Assembly: GCA_947179155.2 (NCBI GenBank)
Contig: OX359275.1
Coordinates: forward strand, 40,582,898-40,646,897
Source: Hedera helix
Lineage: Eukaryota > Streptophyta > Magnoliopsida > Apiales > Araliaceae
Length of the DNA stretch: 64,000 nucleotides
Direction of reading: 5' to 3'
The notes under the pieces were generated by a model. It saw nothing but the letters and a program-made list of their open reading frames with translations, did not search any database and was not told where the DNA came from. Shown here piece after piece: positions 36,564-50,787 of this stretch (positions are counted from its first letter, which is position 1; the number at the start of each line of letters is the position of its first letter). A program made the position numbers and the translations under genes.

Positions 36564-37260
36564 TAACGTTATCAATAGATCGATCTCCATATATATATAT
36601 ATATGATTATTGTGCTTGTCAATATTTAATCGCAATAATTGGATCAATGTTAAGTGAGATTTCAAGGCTTAATCTTCATTAGGAGATGCTAGCTAGCTAA
36701 TACTCAATCTCCTAGCTAGACTTATTTTCACCATGTACATATAGTTCTAGTCCATATATCAAAACGATCTACCATATATCATTTTATTTAGTGCACTGGG
36801 GGGTTTATTCTTCACTAATGATTTTAGCCAAAGCAGAAGAATATATGATCATTAATAGTTAATAGGATTCTGATTACCTCAAGGAAAAGGAATCAAGGAC
36901 AAATAAAAACAAGAATATTCTCTTTCACTACAACTCGTATATATTTCATTAATGTTACTTTATTAATTCTAATACCATTCCTCCATTCTTGTCGTATATA
37001 TACGTAATATGCTTTCTCTTTTTGACTATGAATCATTAGGATTATATTTGAAGTCTAAATTTAGAATCCTTTAAACTTTAAAGATCACAAATCTATATTA
37101 GCCGTATGTTGAAGCCTAGCTATAGAGTTAGGTAACTGTATATAGTCATGCCACACATACCAGCTGGATGGTCCAAATATTAATATTTCTCACCCTAAAT
37201 CATATTATCAGAATACATATCACCATAGTATAAAGCATTATCATTATTATTTTTAGCTAT
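36564..37260. other. AT-rich spacer, no gene seen
   Basis: AT runs near 36,583-36,604. No open frame of interest and no clear repeat other than short AT tracts. Confidence 0.5.
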
Positions 37261-37299
<39 letters not shown>

Positions 37300-37312
37300 T
37301 AATTAATTAATT
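37261..37312. repeat. AAT/AATT microsatellite
   Basis: Trinucleotide AAT repeats followed by AATT repeats, ending where the MITE begins. Confidence 0.9.
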
Positions 37313-37314
37313 AA

Positions 37315-37576
37315 TACTCCATTCGTTTTAAATTATTTGATCATTATTGACTTTTTAAAATTAATTTGAGATATTTTTAAACTCAAAATTAAGATAACTC
37401 ATTAAAAATTATGAAACAATAAAACTTACAATGAGTAATACTTTTTATTTAGTTTACAATATTCATCATTGTATTGATTAAAATTAAAATAATCTATGTC
37501 AATTTTGAGCTTTAAAATATCTTAAATTAATTTTAAAAAATCAACAATGATCATATACTATGAAACGGAGGGAGTG
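37315..37576. mobile_element. Stowaway-like MITE
   Basis: About 260 bp. Left terminus ACTCCATTCGTTTTAAATTA; right terminus, read inward, ACTCCCTCCGTTTCATAGTA. The arms pair over about 60 bases (both contain TTTTTAAAATTAATTT). CTCCCTCCGT ends fit Stowaway (Tc1/mariner) MITEs. No coding capacity. Confidence 0.7.
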
Positions 37577-37581
37577 TTATT

Positions 37582-37830
37582 CTCCCTCTATTTTAAAATT
37601 AGAGATACATTTTCTTTTTAGTTCGTTTTAAAATTAGAGATATATCTCTGTTTTAAGACTATAAAATTATATGATATTCCTTATTTGTTATTATTTTTTT
37701 ATTATCATTTTTAATATTAATTATCACAACTGAATTTCTAATTAATATTAATATTATATTTAAAAATATAAAATTATTCTTAAAAGTCGTCATTTTATAA
37801 ATGTGTTTAATTTTAAAATAGAGGAAGTAT
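37582..37830. mobile_element. Second Stowaway-like MITE, adjacent
   Basis: Left terminus CTCCCTCTATTTTAAAATTA; right terminus, read inward, TACTTCCTCTATTTTAAAAT. About 245 bp, directly after the first MITE, of a different subfamily. Confidence 0.65.
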
Positions 37831-38479
37831 TACGATAATTATTATTGGTTGTTATTGTTACTATTATTATAAATTATTTATACGCTATTATATGTTAGTT
37901 GTATCTTCTTCATTTGTCTTTTTGGATATATATAGTTTATTCATTGCGCTACATGACAAGTTATGCACAAAAATTTGTATCCAAATGAACTTCTTTAACT
38001 TTCAACTGATGGTGTATGCACACGACAATATTTGTATCATCATTCATCAGCCTGTTTTGATTTTTGCTAATCAATTTTTCCTCAGGCATATGAATTTTGA
38101 TCATAAGAAGGATGCATGATAGTTTGCACGGAGCATTTGAAGGAAAGAGAGTGCAAATAGTTTGTTGGGAGTACTGTTATAATAATAACATGCGAGAGTA
38201 ATTTAACTTAAAATTTGTGTTGTTGCTAGACCTTGTGACGGCAGGGCTTTATTATTGAAATTAGTCCTACCCCTTAAAGCGTCAGAGTTAAAATTACGCA
38301 CGACAGGGTCAAAATTACGAGTAAATTTGTCTGTCATAAAAAGGATGAGCGACAGGGCCACTCCATAACAAAAATATCTCCTGCATTGGTTGCCGAAACA
38401 GTGTCCCAATAACCGGTTGTCATATATATATGATTCATATCAAATACTTGTTATGGAAAAAAATAAGATAAACACCATC

Positions 38480-38766
38480 ATTAACGTCCAATATATGAAG
38501 TAACTGTCCAAATTAAAATTGTAAAAAAGTTTACCGCTACTATTAATAGCGGATGAGAAAATTAAAAAATTTCAGCATTTGTTACTAATAACAGCGGACG
38601 TAAATCATCCATTACTAATAACAGCGGACGCAAATCATCCGTTATTTATAGTAGCAAATGTAACTCATTAAATATTATCCGTTGCTATTAGTAGCAGATG
38701 ATTTAGTCATCCGCTATTATTAGTAGCGGACGATGAGTTTTAATTTTTAATCTCAGTCGTTGGTCC
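38480..38766. repeat. Cluster of short palindromic repeats (subterminal-repeat type)
   Basis: Repeated, partly inverted units of ATCCGCTATTA...TAGTAGCGGA and TACTAATAACAGCGGACG, including two tandem 30-bp copies near 38,584-38,640. Such clusters are typical of the subterminal regions of CACTA-like or foldback transposons. No terminal motif or transposase was found. Confidence 0.5.
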
Positions 38767-39741
38767 ATATAATATAATAGATGATATGAATATTATTTAC
38801 TCTATTTTGCTCAATAGCAAATACTTGTTATGATCATTACCTATATATATATATATATATATATTGAGTATAAGAATTATTGTTTTCTCATCCCAACAGG
38901 TCTACCGATCGAACTGTAACCATGTTTTTTAACAGGACTTCATTTTATATATGAGGAACATTAATATTTATGTCAATTTAATAATATTTCCATGCAATTT
39001 ACCTATGATATTCATATACACTTCCATCCCAAAAGTATAATCCCATTTTAGTCCGGGTGGAGTATTAATGTATTATACTACATATTGCTTGCATCGTTAA
39101 CTTATTTGTATCAGATTATCACTATTTCACCAAATCTTATTCAAGTTACAGAATAGGCTATCGATAATCAGCTTTAGCTTAACCCACAAGTTAATTTTGC
39201 AATCATTTCATAATATAAAATATAAAAAAAAACTTCTACAGATATCATCAACCAAGTATATAATACGTCTTGTTATCATATTTTAATAATTTAATTGTCA
39301 TTATATAACTATGAAAGTTTCCACCTGCGCATATATAATTATATATAGCCATAGCCCAGACAAATGCCAATGCTAGATGACTGTCTTCTTTTTAAATATT
39401 CCATATTAATAAAATTACATATATACATTCCATCTTGATATCTAAAGGTCAATTGATTTTCGTGGAAACTCTTCCGACATCGTCTCGAAGCATCTATCCA
39501 TATCAATAATAAGCAATCTAGCTCCAAGCCACTAATGGCACTAATTATAATAATAAGAATAACAACAAGAGAGATGGTCCAAATCGTTTCAACAAATAAT
39601 AATCATTTATATCAACTATCACAGTTGGCTTCTTAGAATTTTCCCATGCATTATTCTTTTCTGCTGTTGTCAGCTCTCAAGCTGTAAGCATATAAATTAT
39701 ATATGTAACACACATATAATAAATATAAATAAGAGCGCGCG

Positions 39742-39816
<75 letters not shown>

Positions 39817-40063
39817 GAGGGGAATGAATCTAAAACATATTTATCTTAAATAACATATTTTTATTAAAATTATGTTATTTTGAAAAATTCTTTAAAAAAA
39901 TAAAATAATATTAAAAAAGAACGTCCCTTTCTTTCTTTTTATTTACAATAATGCCACATACGGCCTCATTTACTTTTTAAATTTTTTTTTAAAACGACGT
40001 AGTTTAAATAAAGATATACTATTTAGGAGAGATATACTATTTAAAAAGTATGTTTTAGATACG

Positions 40064-40126
<63 letters not shown>

Positions 40127-41984
40127 TTATTATTATGCATCAGCATTACCATCACCCTTTTCGTTGGGTGCAGCCGTAGACAAATTAAAGATCGAATGTC
40201 TTGCATGAGTTAGTGAATTAAGTATAATAAAGATGTCAATCATCCAAACTAAGAAAACTCCATTCCTTAACTTTGCACGACTTGTTATTGGTTCTCCACC
40301 TTTCCTTTCACTTACTATCCAACCAAACACCCCCATTTTTAATATTCTCAATTATATTAAGTCGTTTCAGAAATATAATTTATTTATATACAACCGGTTC
40401 TGTTGCACCTCACTTGCTCCTATGCATGCAGTTACATAAAAAATAAAAAGCTTACGCGCTCAAAATAATTTAATCATTAACTATATACATAGTCCCTATT
40501 CATGGTGACGCCTTTACTTCCTTTAAAATCCAATCATTATTGAAACGGTTTTAGTATTTTATGCCTATTGGAGTAGGATTTTATTATTTTTACTTTTTTT
40601 TAAAATATAAAAAAACATTATTTATGAGAGATACAGAACGACGGGTGCAATGCAGTCCATCACTTGTGCTGAAGCTCCGAGGCCTTTCATAACTTCGGCA
40701 TGTATATCATGGTTTTTTTCACATGGTCCGAATTAATTTCTGACATAGAAATTCACATTTTATTTTTGTTTTGAATCAGGAAAACTCCATCTAATTTAAT
40801 TATCTTAATTTTCATTTTTAATTTCTTTAAAAAAATACATAAAATCTCATTGGAACACTTAAAATTAATGGGATTAATTGAGGGACTATCAAACATGGCA
40901 CATGTTGCACGCCACAGTAAAACCCAAATTTACGAACAAATGCATAACAAAATATTAAATGTACGAACAAATAAAGTTTAAACAATGACTTCTTAATTTA
41001 ATATTATCAGCTAATGGACATTGTCTAATCCCGATCGAGCTAGTCCGGTGATTCAATAATTGGTTATGTATTTTTTACTGAAATTAATGGTTATTGACCG
41101 AATAGAGCCATGCAGTACACTGATCGATGCTCCAGTTAAAAAACACTAGATAAATAACAGCACGCTCAATGCTTATCTCATTATGCTATAAGATTATTGT
41201 TCACCAAGCTATTTGGAAATATCACAAGCATGGATTCTTGAAAGTTAAAGAATAACTTAATAATGAATACGCACGATCTATAATATACTCATTTCATTTA
41301 CATTTGTGAATTTTTTTATTTTTTTGAAACATTTTATTGGGAATGAGTCAAAAAATCGGAAATTGAAAAAAAATTCAATTTGAAATGCACAATGTGCACA
41401 TATTGAATATATAAATTTATTCATAATAATCGATTGTTGATGACAATTAAAATAAGTCTGTCGTAAAAGAAAACAGCGACATGATCAATTAACGTAAAAA
41501 TTAATTTATAATAAAAAAAATAGTGATATAATTTGACAAAAAAAAAATAATATAATTAATTTATAATCATAAATATCTCTTATATTAATTGTCAAAATAA
41601 TGTTCCAGATCACGCGCAAAGAGATAAAGTAAATAGAGTTGGCACTAAAAATCTAGCTAAACCCAATCCGTCTTCTTTTTTCTTCTTATGCTGACCAGTG
41701 AGGTGAAATATCAGGATAAATGATGAACTGAAAAGATCCGCACAGCAAGTAAATATTTGTTCAATCCAAGTACAGTTAGTACACAGAGTAAAGAGTATAG
41801 GATTTGTAGGTGGGTAGCTGCTGTTTTCGATAAAAAGGAAAGCGGCTTCTGCAGGCCTACTATACTAGTTAGTAAGATCAACGATCAGTGGTCGGCCACG
41901 TCTCCACTTTCCAACTCCTCTTTAAAAAACATACGAAAAAAGATCCAAGTTTTAATAAATGAATCATGTTTAATGATGTATATA
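38767..41984. other. AT-rich spacer with microsatellites, no gene seen
   Basis: Contains AT tracts at about 38,840-38,864, a compound (GC)n(AT)n(AG)n tract at 39,734-39,816 and an AT tract at about 40,066-40,121. Short frames here have no recognisable domain. Confidence 0.5.
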
Positions 41985-42126
41985 ATTTTTAAAAATTGAT
42001 ATTTTTATAAATAAAAAAAATAATTTTATAATTTTTTTACATAAATAATAAATAAAATCTATATTTATATAAATAAAATTATAAAATTATTAATTTTACT
42101 TATAAAAATATCAATTTTTTAATTTT
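41985..42126. repeat. Small inverted repeat (MITE-like)
   Basis: Left arm AAAAATTGATATTTTTATAA and right arm TTATAAAAATATCAATTTTT are nearly perfect complements around a short AT-rich centre. Confidence 0.6.
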
Positions 42127-42547
42127 AAATATTTAGTCATATTCTTTTTCTATTAATCATTATTGGTATATAATATTCTTTTATGCTTATATTATTTATG
42201 ACTAATCATAAATATGATAATATTTTAATATTTATGATATAAATTAGTATGGAGAAAAACATGTCATGAGTCATGACCATGAAATTAAAATTGAAAATAC
42301 TTCATAATTAAACAATTGTTATATTTTCTTTAGAAGGTCATGTGGAGTATTATTAACCAATAACATGAATCACGTATAAAATTAAGAATTTTGTAATATT
42401 TAATAATTTATATAATAATTTTTTATAAAATAGTGAATCTCATATTTTAATTGTCCTATAAAATTTATCATTTTACAAATGATCATTAAGTATAGTAAAA
42501 CTATAAAATTAAATGGTGATAATAAACAATTTTATTATGAGTAATGA

Positions 42548-42664
42548 CTTATGCAATGATGGGTACAATAATCTAATATAAAAATAATGAGAGTCATAAT
42601 ATAAAATTTGTGAATTTTATTATTTTTATATTGAATTATTGTACCTATTATTGTATGTATAATT
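42548..42664. repeat. Small inverted repeat (MITE-like)
   Basis: Arms GGGTACAATAAT...AATATAAAAATAAT and ATTATTTTTATATTGAATTATTGTACC pair to form a hairpin of about 110 bases. Confidence 0.6.
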
Positions 42665-42879
42665 TACAATATAAAACAAAACGACTCAAATCCCAAGGGT
42701 TCAATATCTAACGGCCTCAAATTAATTTAGGTTTCAACATCTAACAGTCTAAAATTATTTAGGGTTTCAATATTCCACGGTCACAAATCTATTTCTTATT
42801 TTTTTCCTTAATTCAACATATTTTTTTTCAAAAATCTATTCATTCACATTTCCTACCCAAATCAAATTCACCACTACAC

Positions 42880-42880
<1 letters not shown>

Positions 42881-42951
<71 letters not shown>
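42881..42951. repeat. TAA microsatellite, left side
   Basis: More than 20 TAA/AAT units just left of the outer LTR. The microsatellite continues to the right of that LTR at 48,877. Confidence 0.95.
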
Positions 42952-42953
<2 letters not shown>

Positions 42954-45139
42954 TTATAATAATAGAAATAACAATAATAATTGTAAGACCCCGAATTTTA
43001 ATAAATAGATTTCAAAATTTTCTCATAATTTTATACTTAACAATAAGGTGTTAAATTAATAAAAATTAAAGTTAAGGATGTTATGTGTAAAAATTTTATG
43101 TCGGACAATATTCGTTTTGTCGGGGAATATTCGTTTTGTCGAATAATATTCGTACGACAGCGCCAAAATATTCTGTTATGGGTGGACCTCACAACGAAAT
43201 ATTGTCAGATATAGAAAACGACAGCAGTAACCTTTCTAAATAAAAATGGTAAATAGTATTATCACTTTTAACATTTTAAATATCCAGTGATAAAAGTATG
43301 GTAACACGTGGTATTGGTATTTTACTGCAACACACGGTATTTTATAGTAGCACGTGGTATTGCATTGCAGCACACGGTATTACACAATGTTTAAATTATT
43401 GACCTGATAAAGTGTCTATTGCACAATATTTCATCAATAATTGTCATTACACAATATTTTACATTATTGAACCAATAATTGTCATTACGCATCATTTTAT
43501 ATTATTGAATCAATAATTGTCATTACACAATATTTTACATTATTAATTGCATAACATTTCATTTTATTGAATCAATAATTGTCATAATACACATCATTTT
43601 TCATTATTGGGCCAATAATTGTTACAGTAATAGTCACGGATATTAAACAGTTAGAAAAATTTATTATTTGAAAAACACTGTATGTTTAATAATTGAGATA
43701 TTAAATCAATAAAAATGTGTAACGCGTGTAAGTGTATAACACGCGTAAGTGTGTAACACACGTAAATGTGTAACGCGTGTAAATGTGTAACATGTGTAGG
43801 CGTGAAACGAGTATTAGTCAACGAACGGTGCAAATTAAAATGTGAAACATGTGTAAGTTGATGAATGGTTCATATTAAAAGATGATATTAAAATGTGTAA
43901 CGTGTGTGTGGAAAAATTGGCTATGTGACGAACCCAAATCCGGGTTCTTTAACCTCGGGTTTGGTTCTCACTGTACAATACTTAACAACAATGAAATACA
44001 TAAATTGTATTCAAACTTCGCGGAATAATACAAAAGGTTCATTAACAAAGGCTACACTTCCCAATGTCTATTACCTTAATCATAAACATTACATATCTTA
44101 AGAAAAAATACAAAAGATTTACAACAGTAATTACATAACAGTAATTTAAACTAGTATGCAACTACTAAAATTAAGCATTCGCTTTCCCCTTGCCTTTGTC
44201 CGACTTAGAGCTTTCGAGATTGGCTGAAATATAGTCATGATATAGCAAGAATGAGCAACTAAATGACTCAGCAAGTTTATAAACAACAATCATATGATAT
44301 ATCATGATGAAGGGAAATAACTTCAAGGTTTCCAACAATAACCATTGTGAAAGATATTAAGAATCAATGTTCAATAAAAGAATGTATTGACTCTTTACTG
44401 CTGAGTGGTCTTTAATGACCGTGAACTGCTACTAAGGTAAAACAGACATACAATGTCTGACTCCTTGTTAAAAATAACGGGACACTTGAGGGGATCAGTC
44501 CTCTCATATCCTATGTATATGCATCACATTTAGATTTCTTGTGCGCTGTCTGTTTTCTGACAAATAAAAATCCCCTTTAACTAGGGTTGTTCTTTCTCAG
44601 TCTTACTGTAAGAATCCGCACCAGCCAATGGTTTGGATAAGCTTTTATAATATTCAATTTAATGAATTAACATACATTTGTCTAGCCAAAACAATTAGCT
44701 TAGAAATCTTAAACAGTTGCAAAAGCACTATGTGCGAATACAATAATCAATAACGATCTGAAGTAATTTTCGATAATTAATTCACTCAAGGATCTGTCAA
44801 ATATTTACGAGTGTAGATACTTGCTCAACAATAAATGAATTGCTCAATATAATTAAGGTTGAATAATAATTACAACAATAAGTACAAGTTAAGGGGTAGA
44901 AAACTTGTCTCGTGCGTCGTTTACTGCTAACCAACTTAATTTAACAATCCTTGAACGGACCTAACAATTAAATCAGTTTGATCTTAAATTAGTATCATAT
45001 ACTTGTAAGTATAAAGACCTTTATAAACCTTACGAACCACATAATTGATTAATTATGGGTAATTAAACACTTAGAAAATATTATCACTACATGATAATAT
45101 TTCAAACACAAAGAACTTATATTAATTATTTAGTATAGT

Positions 45140-45375
45140 TCAAATAAACATCTAATATTATTAATAATATTTTATTAAGTATCTAATATTATTAATTATT
45201 TAATAATATTTTATTAAGTATCTAATATTATTAATCATTTAATAATATTTTATTCATTACCTAATATTATTAATCATTTAATAATATTTTATTAAGTAAC
45301 TAATATTATTAATCATTTTATAATATTTTATTAAGTAACTAATATTATTAATCATTTAATAATATTTTATTGACT
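45140..45375. repeat. Minisatellite in the inner LTR
   Basis: About six imperfect ~42-bp units of CTAATATTATTAATCATTTA plus ATAATATTTTATTAAGTA. Confidence 0.75.
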
Positions 45376-46757
45376 TTATAATATTATTATACACTTAATA
45401 ATATTTTAATAATATTTTATTACCTTTATTATATTATTATTTCAATAATAATATATATACACTTTTAAATCATTAAATCAATTATATATATATTTAAAAA
45501 TATATTTATTAAGTCAAAAAAATACTAAAATAATTTTTGAAACATTTTTTATTTTCTGACCCGAACCAGACCCGACCCGATCCGGCTAATTCGACCCGAC
45601 CCAATTCAGATTATTTATTTTTTCTGGAAACAGGATACTGCGCCGCGGCGCAATATTTTATACTGCAACACGGCGCCCCGGCGCCGTACTATAGTATCTT
45701 GCCATTTTTATATTTTTTGGACAGTTTTGATACTTTTTGATCAAACATTGATAAAATGAAATCTACACATCCAAATAACACCAAATCAGTGTTGATGTGT
45801 TCCTAACTTAATGTTTTACAATATTCCACGGTTCGATCGCCTTTTTGAAAACTTTTTACACGAAATTTACTGATCGAATCACTTAGGGTTGAAAAACGAC
45901 ATCCTTTGTAGTAAAAGCTATAACTTCTTTGTTATTCAATATTTTTGAAAAGTTCAAAAAGGGTTTATCTTTAAAACTCATAGATCTAGGTTTCTAGCCA
46001 TAAAAATCCAATTTTTGATTTGTACATTTCAAAATACAACGTTAAACCTAGCATGTATGGTTAGAATTTTACCGGTAAATTGTGTTATGCATATTTCTAT
46101 AACTTTTATACATTTTTCACATACCAAAACATGTTATAAACACATAGATCCATGAATATACATATATTATATAGTTAAATACTTCTAGATCATCAAAACG
46201 AGTTTTGATCGGTTAAAAATAGATTTTAACCGATCAAAAGCTATCTAGACTACAAAAATGAAATAAGAAGAAGTTGAGAGCACTTTTAAACCTTTAGGTT
46301 TTGTTTGCTCTTCTTCTCCTTCTACCGAAGTATGTTATGTAGCTTGAGGACATCCACCAAGACCTTCTTTAGCTTTTCTCACACAAAACCCTAGTGTATC
46401 TTCCTTTTCTCTAGAAAATGTTCTCACTTTCTCTCTATTATGCTCTAGCAAATGAACCAACAAACTTGACTCAAGTGTAGAGTATCATATATATAGCCAA
46501 CCACTAATCCCTCATTAACTTGCTAATCCACCCATGTTGGTGAAATTAAATGCTAAGTATGCTTACTATTCCATTGATTGACTAGTTGATAGACACATGG
46601 AATGACTAGGGTGGTTCACCTACTATGACATGGCTCACTTTAGAAGCAATAAGGAAATCAAGCCACCCCCATGTGGGTCCCATAGTGGCCGGCCAAATGG
46701 CCATTTATTGGCCTATTTTTGCTTTATTTTTCATGCTTTAAATGTGCATTTAAACAA

Positions 46758-46758
<1 letters not shown>

Positions 46759-46820
<62 letters not shown>
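46759..46820. repeat. AT then GT microsatellite
   Basis: Compound (AT)n(GT)n run inside the inner LTR. Confidence 0.95.
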
Positions 46821-48876
46821 CAATTGTTGACCAATTTTGACTTCCTAATAGCTCCATGTTGGACTTAAGAATTAAATATATTGGGCTCATTCATTCTATT
46901 GGTTTGGGCTCAATTTAAATAACACATTGGGCTTACATTAAATATTTTAGGTTACATTTAATTAAATCAAACATTGGACTTGTTTAATTAATTACATGGC
47001 CTAGTAATTAAATTAATTACATGGGCTACTAGGTTAATATCTTTGACCTAGTTTATCAACTTATTTGGATTTAAAATATAATTCAATAAGATTTGCTTTA
47101 ATTAATTATACACCTTGCTTTATTTCTTTAAATAAATATACACATACACAAGTACATTTATTTAATTATCTAAAGTACAATTAATTAGTACAAAAGTTTA
47201 AATTCATTGCTAAAATATTTATTAAGTATATTTACAATGAATAATGAAATTCGTGGTCATTACAGGTTAGGCTCTAGCTATAAATAAGGGGCTTAGCATA
47301 AGTAATTTCATACATTCCTCACTCTATCTTCTTTTCACTCTCTAAATATTTCTTAGTATAAGTGTCTCTCTGAGTATATTAAAATTATCTTAAGCGTTGA
47401 TGATCTGGAAGGATACGAGTATTGTTCGAATTGATCAACCTCATAAAAACTGTATTTAGTCACAAGATAAGTTAGAGATATTATTTTCTTTCAAACTCTT
47501 AAACTTATTACAGTAAGGGATATTATTTTTCTTAAACTCTGAAACTTATTCCGGTAAGAGGTATCATTCTTTTCATCATCATAAAATGATATTATTTTCT
47601 TTCTTACTTGTAAGGGATACCATTTTTTTTTATCTTATATCACTTAAACATACAACGGTAAGAAAATATCTCATTTTTACCTCTAATATTATTAAGCGGT
47701 AAAAATTATTGAATTAATAATTCATTAATATTCGCTTAATAGTTTGCACTTCATTTAATACTATTTGACAATAACATTCCTATTAAATTTTCATTGTTAT
47801 ATTTGAACTGTGAACTTATGGACCTTGAACTTTTGAACTGTGAACATTTATTTGAACTATGAACTTATGGACTAATTCCTTGTACCGTAAACTTTACCGT
47901 TGAACTTCTTCTCTACCCGACTTAGACACATTTTTCCTGTGGATCTTGTACATTACTACCCAACTTATGAACTATGAACTTATGGACTAATTCCTGTGGA
48001 TCTTGGACATTACTACCCGACTTAGACACATTTTTCTCTACATCACGTTGACAATTTGAACATTATTTGAATCAGGACAAAGTAAAATTTGCTAACTCTT
48101 AATGTTATTGTTTATTCTATTTCTTCTGTTTATTATTTATATCTCTGGTGTTATTTTAATCATCAAGAATCAGGTTGTTCTGAATATCTGTGGCCTGGGG
48201 CATAAATGATAAGTTAAAGGCGATATAGGATAAAGGCAATATAATTATTGGGTGTCTTTGGTCGAATGACAAGGACACATGATGAAAGTTCTCTTTGGTC
48301 GGGGGTAAAGAAAAACTGTTGTTTGGCATCATTATGACCATTGGTGTTTCTGATGATAAAATCTTAAAAAGAGAGGTTAATAGACATCATGATCTACTTG
48401 ATTGTCTTCGTGGTGATTATTTCACTGTAGTTGAACTTTGTTTAAGAATTTAACTGTTGTTGTTGATTTAAATCTTGTTGTTTATATTACTCTATTAACG
48501 ACTCAACTGCAATTGTTGATTTAAAATTTGTTGTCTATTAATATTCGATTAAGAACTCAACTGTTGAAGGCTAATAATAGTTCATTTTTTATTATCTTAG
48601 TCATGATATTTCTTATTGGGTTATTTGAACTCACCATTTCTTTTTTGTTCAATTGTTCAGGAAATAAGAGTGTAGCTGGGACTAGCGAGGAGGAAAGGGG
48701 AATGGAGTAGCGGTCCGAGATAATTGCTACAGTAGTATTCACTGTATTATAGAATAGTAATAATCGTGAAGACTTAGTTGTGTATTATTGGGTACTGTAT
48801 TGTGTATTATAATAATTTGTTGTAATCTTTTGACGACTTAAATTGGGTGGTGTGAGCCTGATTTAGGGGCGTCACA

Positions 48877-48986
48877 ATAATAATAATAATAATAATAATA
48901 TAATAATAATAATAATAATAATAATGATAATAGTAATAGTGACAATAATAATAATAATAGTAATAATAATAATAACAATAATAATT

Positions 48987-49020
<34 letters not shown>

Positions 49021-49068
49021 AATAGTAATTGTAATAGTACTAGTAGTAGTAGTAGTAGTAGTAGTAAT

Positions 49069-49151
<83 letters not shown>
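48877..49151. repeat. Long imperfect TAA microsatellite, right side
   Basis: Nearly 275 bases of AAT/TAA repeats with TAG, TGA and CAA variants. This is the continuation of 42,881-42,951 beyond the inserted LTRs. Its long poly-Leu/Tyr/Ile frames are not genes. Confidence 0.95.
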
Positions 49152-49157
<6 letters not shown>

Positions 49158-50779
49158 TGCACGCAAACAATACGGGTCACCCTTTTAGTATTGACACTAT
49201 TTTCTTGTTTTTCGGGTATGTCGGTCGTTATGTTTCCACATGCAAATTGATTTGGGCGGAAAATCACAAGGACGATTCAGATTCATTTTAATTGATTTGT
49301 AAGTTATTTTATGTTGCAAATAGTCTTTAGGTAATAAAGTATTTTTGAAATTTTAGTCTACGTCATGCCTTCATGCATGGGTAATTACATGTTATCTCTT
49401 TGATATTTTTGCGAGCTATGTTGAGAGAAATTATTTTCAAGAAAAAATATAGAGGAAAAAATGTTATGGTGATGCGATTTAGTTGGTGTTATGACAATAC
49501 TTTTTTGTTTGGACTTAGATGACTCATTTTATACTTTTGGGTATATATGCAAAAGCCTTTCTTTTGAATTTTTTCATTTTTTTCCTCATTGGATCCCACC
49601 AAATGACTTGCAGTACTACCTTTTTTATACAGAAAATACTGGTCATGAATCATATTGATCGATAGTTATAGATACTGGAGGCAAATAAATGCTGCCAAAC
49701 TTCTCATTCCATTTTATCAATAAAGAAAATGTGTGCAGGATACCCAAAAATACTATATTATACAAATTTGAGCCCGTTATCATTAATTAATTAATTGCTC
49801 AAACTTGCCAAGAACTAATTTTAAGTTGGAAATAAATAACACATTAATGTTTATTTCAAAAAGAAATTATGACTGAATTAAATATCAATTTTTTTATATT
49901 AATTGTTAGACTCTCAGTTTTATTATAAATAAAACTGAGAGTTCATAACAATTTTAAAATTTTTAATTTTAAAATATTAAATATAATACTCAACTGTTTT
50001 ATTAATTAATCGTGATTTCAGAGACAAATTATTCCTAATTATATATAACAAAGCTCGATAATAAAGAATGGTAATGATTACTACAAGAGTGATGATAGTA
50101 ACGGTCTAACGGATACGTCTAATGAAATGAGTGATTATAATCAGTGAGAAGACGGGAAGAGAGTGACTGTGCAGCCATAGCCGCCATTTTTGTTCTGCCT
50201 TTTTTAGCTATGATTTTAACTATAAGAATTTTTATCAGCCCAGATCGAGAGAGAGAAATAGTGGTGGATGGAATTATGCAAAGAGGGAAGGACATGGAAT
50301 TTAAAAAATTATATTATTAGATGAGGTTATTGATGTTGATAAAGTAAATGTGTATTTAGTGATATTTTTAAATTTTATAATATTTTAATTAATATCTGTT
50401 ATTTTAACATTTTATGATGAAAATATGTGTTTTATCACAATCAAGTTTAATTATAAATTATGAATAAAAAGATGTAATATTTGGTTATAAAATAATAAAA
50501 TATTTGTAATATTAATAATAATAATAATAAAAGAAATAAAAATATTATTAATAAATAAGTATATTTATAATAAAATTTGATTATGACAAATCATATATAT
50601 ATATTTTTGTGATTTGAATAAAATATTGCATCATATTTTATACGTTTGGACGTAAATTAAATATCATGAATTTACATTTTCACATGTTTTGAAATGAGAA
50701 ATAGGACTATTCATTTTTATAACCTAGAGATAAAACAAAAGGGGGAAAAAGAAATAGAAAAGTGGCCCCCAAAATCAGG
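49152..50779. other. Upstream spacer of the HLS1-like gene, no gene seen
   Basis: AT-rich. A 53-bp hairpin at 49,901-49,953 (AATTGTTAGACTCTCAGTTT and its near complement). No frame of interest. Confidence 0.5.
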
Positions 50780-50787
50780 TATATAAA
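50780..50787 (+). promoter_or_regulatory. Probable TATA box of the HLS1-like gene
   Basis: TATATAAA followed by GGGAGGCAAG, 269 bases before the start codon. Transcription would start around 50,815, giving a leader of about 240 bases. Confidence 0.55.

Larger units (their letters stand above)
43924..47264 (-). mobile_element. Solo LTR of a second family nested in the older LTR
   Basis: On the + strand it runs TGTGACGAACCC...GGTCATTACA, that is TGTAATGACC...CGTCACA on the - strand: TG/CA ends, 3,341 bases. Flanks are GGCTA (43,919-43,923) and GGTTA (47,265-47,269), a 5-bp duplication with one mismatch. The outer LTR continues on both sides. No coding frame inside. A possible - strand TATA (GGCTATATATA) lies near 46,487-46,497. 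Its terminal CGTCACA resembles the Tekay-like LTRs, so it may be a distant relative. Confidence 0.7.
42982..48876 (+). mobile_element. Old Tekay-related solo LTR, + orientation, interrupted by another LTR
   Basis: It starts TGTAAGACCCCGAATTTT and ends GGGGCGTCACA, with ATAAT on both sides (42,977-42,981 and 48,877-48,881). It shares blocks with the 1-2,774 and 13,964 LTRs (AAGTTAAGGATGTTATGTG; GTCGGACAATATTCG; the CTGTGGCC...AAGGCGATA block near 48,188) but is clearly diverged. Removing the inner insertion leaves about 2,550 bases. A minisatellite of TGTAACGCGTGTAAG-like units lies at about 43,719-43,805. No internal domain, hence a solo LTR. The duplication call is weakened by the surrounding TAA repeat, where ATAAT occurs by chance. 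Confidence 0.8.

Noticed and set aside
48807..49166. Long - strand poly-Leu/Tyr/Ile frames
   Set aside because: Translation of a TAA microsatellite.
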